Position numbers and translations under genes: made by a program
DNA from: an uncultured Polyangiaceae bacterium
GTDB lineage: Bacteria; Myxococcota_A; Polyangia; Polyangiales; Houyiibacteriaceae
NCBI GenBank assembly: GCA_947258625.1
Contig: CAMYJN010000190.1
Coordinates: 1 to 5,626 of the forward strand
Direction: 5' to 3'
DNA length: 5,626 nucleotides
Part shown: piece after piece, positions 1 to 5,399 of the stretch
Position numbering within the stretch: the first letter of the stretch is position 1
Layout: each line of letters starts with the position of its first letter
The notes under the pieces: model-generated
The model's database searches: none
What the model saw: only the letters and a program-made list of their open reading frames with translations
Told to the model about the DNA's origin: nothing

Positions 1-12
1 AAGCCGGTCCAC
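1..12 (-). CDS. Probable start of the next T2SS gene, likely GspN (four codons only)
   Basis: After the gspM stop, a GTG at 10-12 opens a frame reading GTG GAC CGG CTT to the window edge (M-D-R-L). A GGAG at 22-25, inside the last gspM codons, lies 9 nt upstream. The 3-nt distance from the gspM stop follows the tight spacing of the other junctions. In the canonical T2SS gene order gspN follows gspM, so gspN is the natural expectation. The visible peptide is far too short to identify any protein family, so the call rests on position and the ribosome binding site only. Confidence 0.4.
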
Positions 13-15
13 GAG

Positions 16-579
16 TTACTGCTCCACCGAACCGACCTCGCGGTCATAGGCGTTGACGCCCAACTTCACCGTGTATCCGGTTCGCATCCGGCCGCCGGTC
101 ATCTGGATGCGTTCGATCGCGACGGGATAGGAGCTGTTCTCGATGTCTGCGAGCATTTCGATGAGCGGTCGAAGCTCAACCACGGGCAAAGAGACGCGTA
201 CCGAACGCCGACTGTACTCCCCCATGTCGAGGTTTGGCTGGTCGGTGATGCCGAGGCCGGTCACGCCATACTGCTGAGCACGCTCCTCGAGGAAGCCGCC
301 CAGCGAAGGGGCCTTTCGGCTGTACAGCTTCTCGACCGCCACGCGATCGGCTTTCTGCTGTCGTAGACGGGGCTCCGATCGGCGAATGTCCTGAAGGACC
401 AGGCCGATCTCGTCGTTTTCGGTCTCGATGTCCGAGATACTGGCGATCGCGACGTACATCGGAAGCACGATCAGGATCGCGACAAACACGACGGCCATGA
501 TGGCGATCAGTCGACGTTCGCGTCCGCTCAGGGCTTCCGCCCAGCTGCGCACATTGTCCAACGCGTCTCCAAAGGCCAC
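16..579 (-). CDS. gspM: Type II secretion system assembly platform protein GspM (PilO-like)
   Basis: GspM (187 aa) is the inner-membrane partner of GspL, thought to stabilise it and link it to GspC and the pseudopilus. The N-terminus VRSWAEALSGRERRL (10-24) fits the 'W-x-x-L-S-x-R-E-R' start common in GspM. One membrane helix follows at about 24-46 (LIAIMAVVFVAILIVLPMYV). Residues 50-90 look like a charged coiled coil. The periplasmic ferredoxin-like domain runs from about 91 (APSLGGFLEERAQQYGV) through VRVSLPVVELRPLIEMLADI to VAIERIQMTG and the last strand YTVKLGVNAY. It has no cysteines. The chosen start is GTG 577-579: an AAGGAG sits 7 nt upstream, it lies 1 nt after the gspL stop, and the GspM N-terminal motif begins right after it. 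The open frame extends 120 codons further upstream, but that part overlaps gspL and reads as Ser/Thr/Arg-rich shadow sequence. The stop is TAA 16-18. Confidence 0.9.
   Translation of the reverse strand: MAFGDALDNVRSWAEALSGRERRLIAIMAVVFVAILIVLPMYVAIASISDIETENDEIGLVLQDIRRSEPRLRQQKADRVAVEKLYSRKAPSLGGFLEERAQQYGVTGLGITDQPNLDMGEYSRRSVRVSLPVVELRPLIEMLADIENSSYPVAIERIQMTGGRMRTGYTVKLGVNAYDREVGSVEQ
22..28 (-). promoter_or_regulatory. Probable ribosome binding site of the gene after gspM (GGTGGAG)
   Basis: GGTGGAG on the minus strand ends 9 nt before the GTG at 10-12 and lies inside the last gspM codons (Ser-Val-Glu-Gln). It is the main support for a new gene starting at the left edge. Confidence 0.5.
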
Positions 580-580
580 G

Positions 581-2053
581 CTATTTCTCCTTCTTCTTCG
601 GGCGTGCGACCGCTTCTTCGCAGTCGACTTTGACGACCAGCTTGTAGTCCTTGCGGTCGCCGACCGCGTTTGAGATCGAACCCTTTTCGGCTTCGGCGAA
701 GCAAGCATGTGCCTGGAGGTCATCCACGAGCCTGTCTCGGTCGGCGATGGAGCCCACGGTGCCCTGAATCTCGAAGCGCCCGTTGTCGCCGTCGTCGTCG
801 ATCTGAATGAGTAACCGACGGGTATCGTGTTGGATGTCCGCAGGAATGCTTTCGGAAATTGCCTCGAGGACGTCGTAGGCATCGAAGCGAGGCAGCGGGT
901 CGTCGATGCGAGGCCCGGCGGTGAGGAGCTCCCGCGCATGAAGCGCGCTGCGAGTCTCTTCTCCCAGGAGGTCCGCGCTGACTTCTACGAGCGTCCCCGT
1001 GAGTCGTTCGTGCTCCACGCGAGCGACGCGGTACCGGGCCATCAACGAAACGCCGAAGGCAAGAACGATCGCTGCAAAACACACGGCGATGAGGCGAGCG
1101 TGTTTCCGAAGCTCGCCTGCGGCCGCTGCCGATGCGAATTCGCCCTGCCGCAGATTGAGCTGTTTTCTCCGTGAGACGGCGCGCGATGCGAGGGCTGCTG
1201 CCTTGGCGAACTTCGGCCGGGTTTCTTCGTCGGCTCCGGGCGCATCGGGGAGCGGGGCGACGCCGCAGGAAATTCCGAGCTGCTCGGTCAGCCATGCCCG
1301 CGCGCTTTCCATCGGCGCGGTCTCACCCGAAAGCAAAACCATGGAGGGCTCTTCTGCGCGTTGCGCCCGGTAGCTCGCGAGCGTGCGCTGGAGCGCTGCA
1401 CCGAGCTGCGCGCGCCGGCCCGATTCGACCAGGTCCATCCCTCCCGAAAGCGTTCGAGCAAAGGTGCAGCCCCCGTTCGTCAGGGCAGCGAAGTCCGTAT
1501 TCTTGGGGCCCACGTCAATGACGATGACCGTCTTGTTCGCGAGGAACTCGCCAAGCAGCGCTCCGAGACCGTCGAACGTGGCTGCCCCGACGGCAAGCTC
1601 GCTCGGGTCGACGCCGGCGGACCGGAGCTCGTTCAGTCGATCCGCGACGTTTCGCCGGGGCGCAGCAACGGCCATGAGCTGGATGGTCGACTCGCCACGA
1701 CCGACCACCTGGTAGTCGATGATCGCGTCTTCGATGTCAAAGGGAAGCACGGACCCGAGCTCGCCGGGCAACACTTCGCTGGCCTTTTTTTCTACACCAG
1801 CTGGCAAGTCGATCAGCCTCAGCGAAGCGGCCTCGCCGTTCAAGGACGCGATGATGCGGTCAGGCGGCCGCGCACCCTGAGAGAGAACTTGCGTGATCGC
1901 AGCCTGCAGCACACCCGCCTCCAACTCCGAATCTGCGGAGTATGGCAATGGCGCCTCTGCGTATTGCTCCATTTCGGATCCGCGCAGCGCCGTTCTCAAA
2001 AACGCGCCGCGAACCACTCGGGTTGTAACTTCTAATCCCAAAACCAAAGACAT
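581..2053 (-). CDS. gspL: Type II secretion system assembly platform protein GspL (PilM-like)
   Basis: GspL (490 aa) is a bitopic inner-membrane protein that holds the GspE ATPase on its cytoplasmic side and pairs with GspM. Residues 1-319 form the actin/PilM-like cytoplasmic domain. VLGLEVTTRVVRGAFL (4-19) is the first phosphate-type loop, VIVIDVGPKNTDFAAL (176-191) the second, and MVLLSGETAPM (238-248) resembles the adenosine-site loop. The linker KQLNLRQGEFA (297-307) is a strong GspL/PilM signature. A single membrane helix covers about 320-338 (LIAVCFAAIVLAFGVSLMA). The rest is periplasmic: a short coiled region (341-375), then a ferredoxin-like domain (about 390-480) with Cys451 and Cys477. 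It ends in a basic tail, RPKKKEK, whose codons contain the gspM ribosome binding site. ATG 2051-2053 lies 1 nt after the gspK stop, and the Shine-Dalgarno is weak. Codons 88-90 hold an A_AAA_AAG heptamer. PilM of a type IV pilus is the alternative, but a fused membrane and periplasmic part plus the gsp context favour GspL. Confidence 0.92.
   Translation of the reverse strand: MSLVLGLEVTTRVVRGAFLRTALRGSEMEQYAEAPLPYSADSELEAGVLQAAITQVLSQGARPPDRIIASLNGEAASLRLIDLPAGVEKKASEVLPGELGSVLPFDIEDAIIDYQVVGRGESTIQLMAVAAPRRNVADRLNELRSAGVDPSELAVGAATFDGLGALLGEFLANKTVIVIDVGPKNTDFAALTNGGCTFARTLSGGMDLVESGRRAQLGAALQRTLASYRAQRAEEPSMVLLSGETAPMESARAWLTEQLGISCGVAPLPDAPGADEETRPKFAKAAALASRAVSRRKQLNLRQGEFASAAAAGELRKHARLIAVCFAAIVLAFGVSLMARYRVARVEHERLTGTLVEVSADLLGEETRSALHARELLTAGPRIDDPLPRFDAYDVLEAISESIPADIQHDTRRLLIQIDDDGDNGRFEIQGTVGSIADRDRLVDDLQAHACFAEAEKGSISNAVGDRKDYKLVVKVDCEEAVARPKKKEK
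587..592 (-). promoter_or_regulatory. Ribosome binding site of gspM (AAGGAG)
   Basis: AAGGAG on the minus strand lies 7 nt before the GTG at 577-579 and falls inside the Lys/Glu codons at the end of gspL. It decides the start of gspM against the longer open frame that overlaps gspL. Confidence 0.8.
1784..1790 (-). other. A_AAA_AAG heptamer in the gspL reading frame (possible slippery site)
   Basis: Within gspL codons 88-90 (GAA AAA AAG) the minus strand has seven A's followed by G. The phase matches the X_XXY_YYZ rule of -1 frameshift sites such as the one in dnaX. A -1 shift would read on for about 16 codons to a TGA near 1736, giving a product of roughly 105 aa. No Shine-Dalgarno-like stimulator is obvious just upstream, and I could not establish a downstream hairpin. 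The motif is seen; any function is speculative. Confidence 0.25.
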
Positions 2054-2054
2054 T

Positions 2055-3407
2055 TCAATTCATCCGATAGTAGTGAAACACGCCCAATCCTGGAATTCGT
2101 CCCGTGTTCGGCGGGGGTGGGACCCAGCGCGAGTGAAAGTTGACGACGGATTCGATCCGCACCTGCGAACGCCCGACCAACGCGATGGCTTCGATGGTGA
2201 AGATCGACGCCGAGGTTGCGAAGGAGCGGGCGAGTGGGGTTCGTTGCTCTGCCGGAATCTCGATGGGTGCGAAGATGAGCTCGCTTTCAGGACCCAAAAA
2301 GCCCGTGAGCATTCCGTACAAGTCCTTCTCCGTTCCCTTGCCTTCGACGAAGTTGATGAGGTCGGTTGGCCGACTGAACAGCGGGATCGGAATGAGCTGA
2401 CGAATGGTGGTCAGAATCTGGACGAACTTGACGCTTTCGAGCGGGTCGATGCAAAGGCTGACCTCCGGAGCGAAGGAGCAAATCCTACCGAGTAGAACCT
2501 GAGGGCTGGCTTCGTTCACGTTTATCAGGCCCGATGCGTAGATCGTCATGAGCCGGGACGCTGGGTCGTTCGGGATGGGTTCGACGAACGTGGCCCAAAA
2601 ATCATCGTTGAAGCCGCGCACGAGGCGCAGCTCCTGAATCGAGTCGAAGGGGGCGTTCTTGTTCCGGTAGGGATCCTCGTTCAGTTGATAGAGCGCGTCG
2701 TCTTCCGTTCCCGTGCCGCCCGTTCGTGTTTCGCCTGCCCCCGGGTCGAAGTCCGTGCGTTGAATGTCGCGGTCCCACCAGTCGATCACCGCGGTGATGA
2801 GGTCGATACGCGTGGTCAAGGTGCCGGTCTCGTCTTCCTTGTTGAACAGCGCATCGTAGGGGCTCTCCGGGAGCTGGCCGCCAGTCAGCGAAAAGAGCTG
2901 CATTGCCACGCCGTTTCGGGCCTGCTCGCCGTCGAGGAACAGCGGATCGTTCACGTTGACTTTGCCGTTCTCGCTGACGGCGCGGACCTGGCATGAACCT
3001 GGGAGGTTATCGAACCCGACCGTGTCGCCAAAGTCGACTCCAAGCTCCATCAAGGTGTCTCGCTGGTCCTCGGGCGTACAAAACGGCGCAAGCAGCTCGT
3101 TGACGAAGTTCCAGACTGGAAGCTGAGGGGCGGAACGGCCAGTCGCGCCTCGGTAGAGCGGGTCGACGAAGCGTCGTACCTCTGGCTCTTTTGCGATCAG
3201 CAGGCGAGTGAGGTTTGTGGCGCTCTTGGCCATGTATTCGGCCTGAAGGGCATTGCGCTGGGAAGTGGAGACCGCAAACGCGGTGCCGGTCTTCTCGTGC
3301 ATGTCCACAAGCATCACCGATAGAATCGCAATCGTCGCAATTGCCATGATCAGCGCAACGCCTTCTTCGGAGCGCTTGGGATGCGATGTCTTTTTGCGGT
3401 GGTTCAT
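2055..3407 (-). CDS. gspK: Type II secretion system minor pseudopilin GspK, tip subunit
   Basis: This 450-aa protein is the large subunit that caps the pseudopilus tip. The signal is MNHRKKTSHPKRSEEG, with cleavage after Gly16 to give VALIMAIATIAILSVMLVDM. Position +5 is Met rather than Glu, the known GspK exception that fits a subunit with nothing above it. Further landmarks are NGKVNVNDPLF (147-157), ALYQLNEDPYRNKNAPFDSI (238-257) running into ELRLVRGF, and INVNEASPQVLLGRI (295-309), which are the helical-domain and calcium-region motifs of the family. The C-terminal strands are FTIEAIALVG (403-412), VRIESVVNF, and a last VFHYYRMN where other GspKs often end in a YWRE-like strand. It is longer than the common size of about 300-340 aa, with a Gly/Thr-rich loop (222-236), a PPPP segment (430-433), and cysteines 110, 139, 310 and 319. 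ATG 3405-3407 overlaps the gspJ stop by 4 bp. No Shine-Dalgarno is seen, so translation probably depends on coupling. The stop is 1 nt before gspL. Confidence 0.93.
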   Translation of the reverse strand: MNHRKKTSHPKRSEEGVALIMAIATIAILSVMLVDMHEKTGTAFAVSTSQRNALQAEYMAKSATNLTRLLIAKEPEVRRFVDPLYRGATGRSAPQLPVWNFVNELLAPFCTPEDQRDTLMELGVDFGDTVGFDNLPGSCQVRAVSENGKVNVNDPLFLDGEQARNGVAMQLFSLTGGQLPESPYDALFNKEDETGTLTTRIDLITAVIDWWDRDIQRTDFDPGAGETRTGGTGTEDDALYQLNEDPYRNKNAPFDSIQELRLVRGFNDDFWATFVEPIPNDPASRLMTIYASGLINVNEASPQVLLGRICSFAPEVSLCIDPLESVKFVQILTTIRQLIPIPLFSRPTDLINFVEGKGTEKDLYGMLTGFLGPESELIFAPIEIPAEQRTPLARSFATSASIFTIEAIALVGRSQVRIESVVNFHSRWVPPPPNTGRIPGLGVFHYYRMN

Positions 3408-4090
3408 GGGTTGTAGTTCGCGTGGTTCAGGGCGTAGTTGAGTGGGATCGTCACCCTGGTGCCAAACGCCTGGGTTTCACCCCGGCGACTCGGGTGCTTG
3501 ACGGCCAGCCGGATCCGCACCTGCGTCGGGAGTCGATTGGGCTGTGCGAGCACGTCCTCGGTGTCCCAGGTCTGGACCCACTCGCTCAACAACGGGTCGA
3601 AGTACTCGATGTTGAACTCTTCGACGTTCTCGACGAGGATCTGTGACTTGCCGCCCCGTCGCGGGTCATCGTCGATTCGATTTTGCTCTCTGCGGGCAAG
3701 GACCCTCACGTCCGGGTCGTCCGGATCTTCGGTGACGAAGTAGCTCAGCTCGTTCTGATCCGATTCGTGCGCGTTTCGATACAGACGCCGATGCGAGAAC
3801 GACGTGAAGTCGATTCGATCCTCTTTTCCACGGTCCTTTCCGATGAATGCCGTTTCGACGACTCGAAGCTCGAGCGAGGGATTGGTGTGGGTCGAAACGA
3901 ACGCCATCGTGAGCTCCCGAGCCATGCGCCCGAGCGCCATGTGCACGATGCGCGATTGGTCGACATCGCCTTCGACCCGCGCCTTGTTGAGGGCTGTCTG
4001 AGCGAAACCGCCGTAGATCATGGTGGCCACCAAGGCGAGCACCGACACTGCGAGGATTATCTCGAGCAGAGTGAAACCAGATTTTCTCAC
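3404..4090 (-). CDS. gspJ: Type II secretion system minor pseudopilin GspJ
   Basis: This 228-aa minor pseudopilin belongs to the GspI-J-K tip complex. The signal is MRKSG|FTLLEIILAVSVLALVATMIYGG, with cleavage after Gly5, Glu+5 at residue 10, and a hydrophobic helix at 6-28. GspJ landmarks follow in order: DQSRIVHMALGRMARELTMA (44-63), the end of the long helix; DRIDFTSFSHRR (91-102); LARRE (131-135); ILVENVEEFNIEYFDP (151-166) with WVQTW (171-175); and LPTQVRIRLAV (187-197), leading to the last strand. These match the GspJ pattern of a 'V-x-x-F-x-x-x-Y-x-D...W' segment followed by 'LP-x-x-V'. Length is close to the family norm (about 190-230 aa). The start is GTG at 4088-4090, supported by an AGGAGG 4 nt upstream inside the end of gspI and by the 4-bp GTGA overlap with the gspI stop. 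An ATGA overlap joins it to gspK. It has no cysteines, unlike its I, K and L neighbours. Confidence 0.93.
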   Translation of the reverse strand: MRKSGFTLLEIILAVSVLALVATMIYGGFAQTALNKARVEGDVDQSRIVHMALGRMARELTMAFVSTHTNPSLELRVVETAFIGKDRGKEDRIDFTSFSHRRLYRNAHESDQNELSYFVTEDPDDPDVRVLARREQNRIDDDPRRGGKSQILVENVEEFNIEYFDPLLSEWVQTWDTEDVLAQPNRLPTQVRIRLAVKHPSRRGETQAFGTRVTIPLNYALNHANYNP

Positions 4091-4707
4091 TCTTCCTCCT
4101 GGGTCGACTCGTCAGTCGGTGCGGGCTGATCGGAAACCAGGTACTGTGTGACGTCGAAGCCGCGCTGCTTGGGCCCTTCCTTCCATCGCACGGTCACTGT
4201 GGCTCTACGAACTTGCTCTTCGAGAAAGGGCTTCAGGATTGGAAAGCCGATTTGCAATGCGAGCATGGCGAGGTTGCCCGCATCGCCCGCGATCGCCTGC
4301 TCCGTCGGGCCGCCCGATTCGGTGACCTCGTCGACCGCAGCGTTCACGATATCCTTTGGGTTGTTCCCGTCACCGCCCTCGTCGTCTTCGCTATCGTCGT
4401 CCCCGGCGCCGAATTCCGGTAGGATGATTCGGTCGACGATCCAGTCGCATTCATAGCCCTCGACGGGCGCATGCTCGCAGCAAGAATCGGTGTCCTTCTT
4501 GTCGAGCGCGGGCAAGCCTTCGATCGCGATGATCTCTTCGATCTCACCCATCTTGCAGCGCGCAAGGGTCACGGCGACGTTCTGCCGGCGAGCGCGTGCG
4601 GCGATGTTCGCGGCACCCACCTCACTCGAAAAGATCGCGGCGAGCGATACGCCGAGGATCGCAACGGCGATCATCACTTCCAACAAGGTGAAGCCTGATC
4701 GATTCAT
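4087..4707 (-). CDS. gspI: Type II secretion system minor pseudopilin GspI, enlarged
   Basis: This 206-aa minor pseudopilin is thought to be the core of the I-J-K tip complex. The prepilin signal is MNRSG|FTLLEVMIAVAILGVSLAA: cleavage after Gly5, Glu+5 at residue 10, hydrophobic helix 6-27. The next region, VTLARCKMGEIEEI (46-59), is the usual end of the GspI helix. The terminal strands appear as RRATVTVRWKEGPKQRGFDV (167-185) followed by TQYLV, the typical last strands. Typical GspI is about 120-130 aa. The extra length is mainly residues 98-165: an acidic stretch (GDDDSEDDEGGDG, 102-114) and an Ala/Leu-rich helical part (143-165). Cysteines 51, 76, 77 and 87 form a cluster that could make disulfides in the periplasm. 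ATG 4705-4707 lies 7 nt after a GAGG at 4715-4718. The start overlaps the gspH stop and the stop overlaps the gspJ start (4 bp each). The identity is secure from order and motifs; the role of the insertion is unknown. Confidence 0.92.
   Translation of the reverse strand: MNRSGFTLLEVMIAVAILGVSLAAIFSSEVGAANIAARARRQNVAVTLARCKMGEIEEIIAIEGLPALDKKDTDSCCEHAPVEGYECDWIVDRIILPEFGAGDDDSEDDEGGDGNNPKDIVNAAVDEVTESGGPTEQAIAGDAGNLAMLALQIGFPILKPFLEEQVRRATVTVRWKEGPKQRGFDVTQYLVSDQPAPTDESTQEEE
4095..4100 (-). promoter_or_regulatory. Ribosome binding site of gspJ (AGGAGG)
   Basis: A near-consensus AGGAGG on the minus strand lies 4 nt before the GTG start of gspJ, inside the Gln-Glu-Glu codons ending gspI. The spacing is short, but the core is the strongest in the window. 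It supports the GTG start, whose first bases overlap the gspI TGA. Confidence 0.75.
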
Positions 4708-5393
4708 AGCGTATCCTCGACTTCTCCCTCGTCGTCGAGCTCGTCCAGCGGTTCGTAAGCGAAGTTGTGAATCTTCGCATTTCCGGTGAGCGGATGAATT
4801 TCGATGCTGTAGACCGTGTCGCTGGAGTCGCTCAGCTGAATGACAGCGTGTTCGGTCAGTCCACCGGGGAAGAAGTAAACGGAGCCCTCCCCATCGGTTC
4901 TAATGTCCGTTTCGTGCGGCGTGATCAAGGCGTGAATCGAAATCGCATCACCGATCGGCTTGGCGGTAAACCGCTCGATGACCTTGCCGCTTTGGTTCGA
5001 AATCGGTTGAAAGGGCGAGGTCGGCTTAACCGGGGTCAGCGGCTCTTCGAGCCTCGACCTGGCGAGGTCCCAGGGGTCGACCGCTTGCCCGTCCTCGTCG
5101 TCGAGCTGTTCGTTCGTGGCGAGAGTGACCGGTGTCAGGGTCTCCTCGATGGCCATCGTATCCTTCTCGAAGTCGAAGCGGAGTCGCGTCGTCGTGCCCT
5201 GCGTAAGCGAACGGTTGTAGGCGAATTGGGCTGCGCTCATCACTTTGAACGCAGACGACCGAAGCCGGGTCCGGGTGATTGCGCCCAGGCCAAACGTCGC
5301 CCCCGTGATTACGACCGCAATGATCGCGATCACCAAAATCACCTCGATGAGGGTGAATCCGCCGTTCGTTCGGGATGGGACGCGTCTGTGCAT
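4704..5393 (-). CDS. gspH: Type II secretion system minor pseudopilin GspH
   Basis: This 229-aa minor pseudopilin is predicted to join GspI, J and K at the pseudopilus tip and to contact the GspG shaft. The class III signal is residues 1-12 (MHRRVPSRTNGG), with cleavage by the prepilin peptidase after Gly12 to give FTLIEVILVIAIIAVV. Glu17 is then the conserved Glu+5, and residues 13-37 form the hydrophobic helix. The C-terminal beta domain ends with YFFPGGLTEHAVIQLSDS and SIEIHPLTGNAKIH (about 173-209), matching the F-x-G-G...TG-x-(V/A) pattern of the GspH family. Two parts go beyond the core: a polar, proline-rich loop at about 85-135 and an acidic tail (DELDDEGEVEDTL). At 229 aa it is longer than many GspH proteins (about 150-190 aa). 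ATG 5391-5393 is the only reasonable start, because an in-frame TAA (the gspG stop) lies two codons upstream. No strong Shine-Dalgarno is visible, so coupling to gspG is likely. The stop overlaps gspI by 4 bp. It was told apart from GspG and GspJ by its order and C-terminal motif. Confidence 0.92.
   Translation of the reverse strand: MHRRVPSRTNGGFTLIEVILVIAIIAVVITGATFGLGAITRTRLRSSAFKVMSAAQFAYNRSLTQGTTTRLRFDFEKDTMAIEETLTPVTLATNEQLDDEDGQAVDPWDLARSRLEEPLTPVKPTSPFQPISNQSGKVIERFTAKPIGDAISIHALITPHETDIRTDGEGSVYFFPGGLTEHAVIQLSDSSDTVYSIEIHPLTGNAKIHNFAYEPLDELDDEGEVEDTL
4715..4718 (-). promoter_or_regulatory. Probable ribosome binding site of gspI (GAGG)
   Basis: GAGG on the minus strand lies 7 nt before the gspI ATG at 4705-4707, within the last codons of gspH. 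It is a short core, but well placed. Confidence 0.6.
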
Positions 5394-5399
5394 GAGCTG

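Noticed and set aside
580..939. In-frame upstream extension of gspM by 120 codons (307 aa in total)
   Set aside because: The extension lies wholly within gspL in another frame, reads as Ser/Thr/Arg-rich low-complexity sequence, and the GTG at 577-579 has a clear Shine-Dalgarno and begins the GspM motif.
720..1295. 191-aa minus-strand frame inside gspL
   Set aside because: It is a frame-shifted reading of gspL, extremely Arg-rich, with no domain. It is not evidence of a frameshift, because the gspL frame is intact with all domains.
1361..2035. 224-aa open frame on the plus strand opposite gspL
   Set aside because: It is antisense to a well-recognised gspL, has no recognisable domain, and is the kind of long shadow frame that GC-rich coding sequence produces.
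1893..2495. 200-aa open frame on the plus strand crossing the gspK/gspL junction
   Set aside because: It overlaps the conserved C-terminus of GspK and the N-terminus of GspL on the other strand, and its composition is not that of a folded protein.
3683..4129. 148-aa plus-strand frame opposite gspJ and the end of gspI
   Set aside because: It is antisense shadow of two genes with clear pseudopilin motifs, and its translation shows no known pattern.
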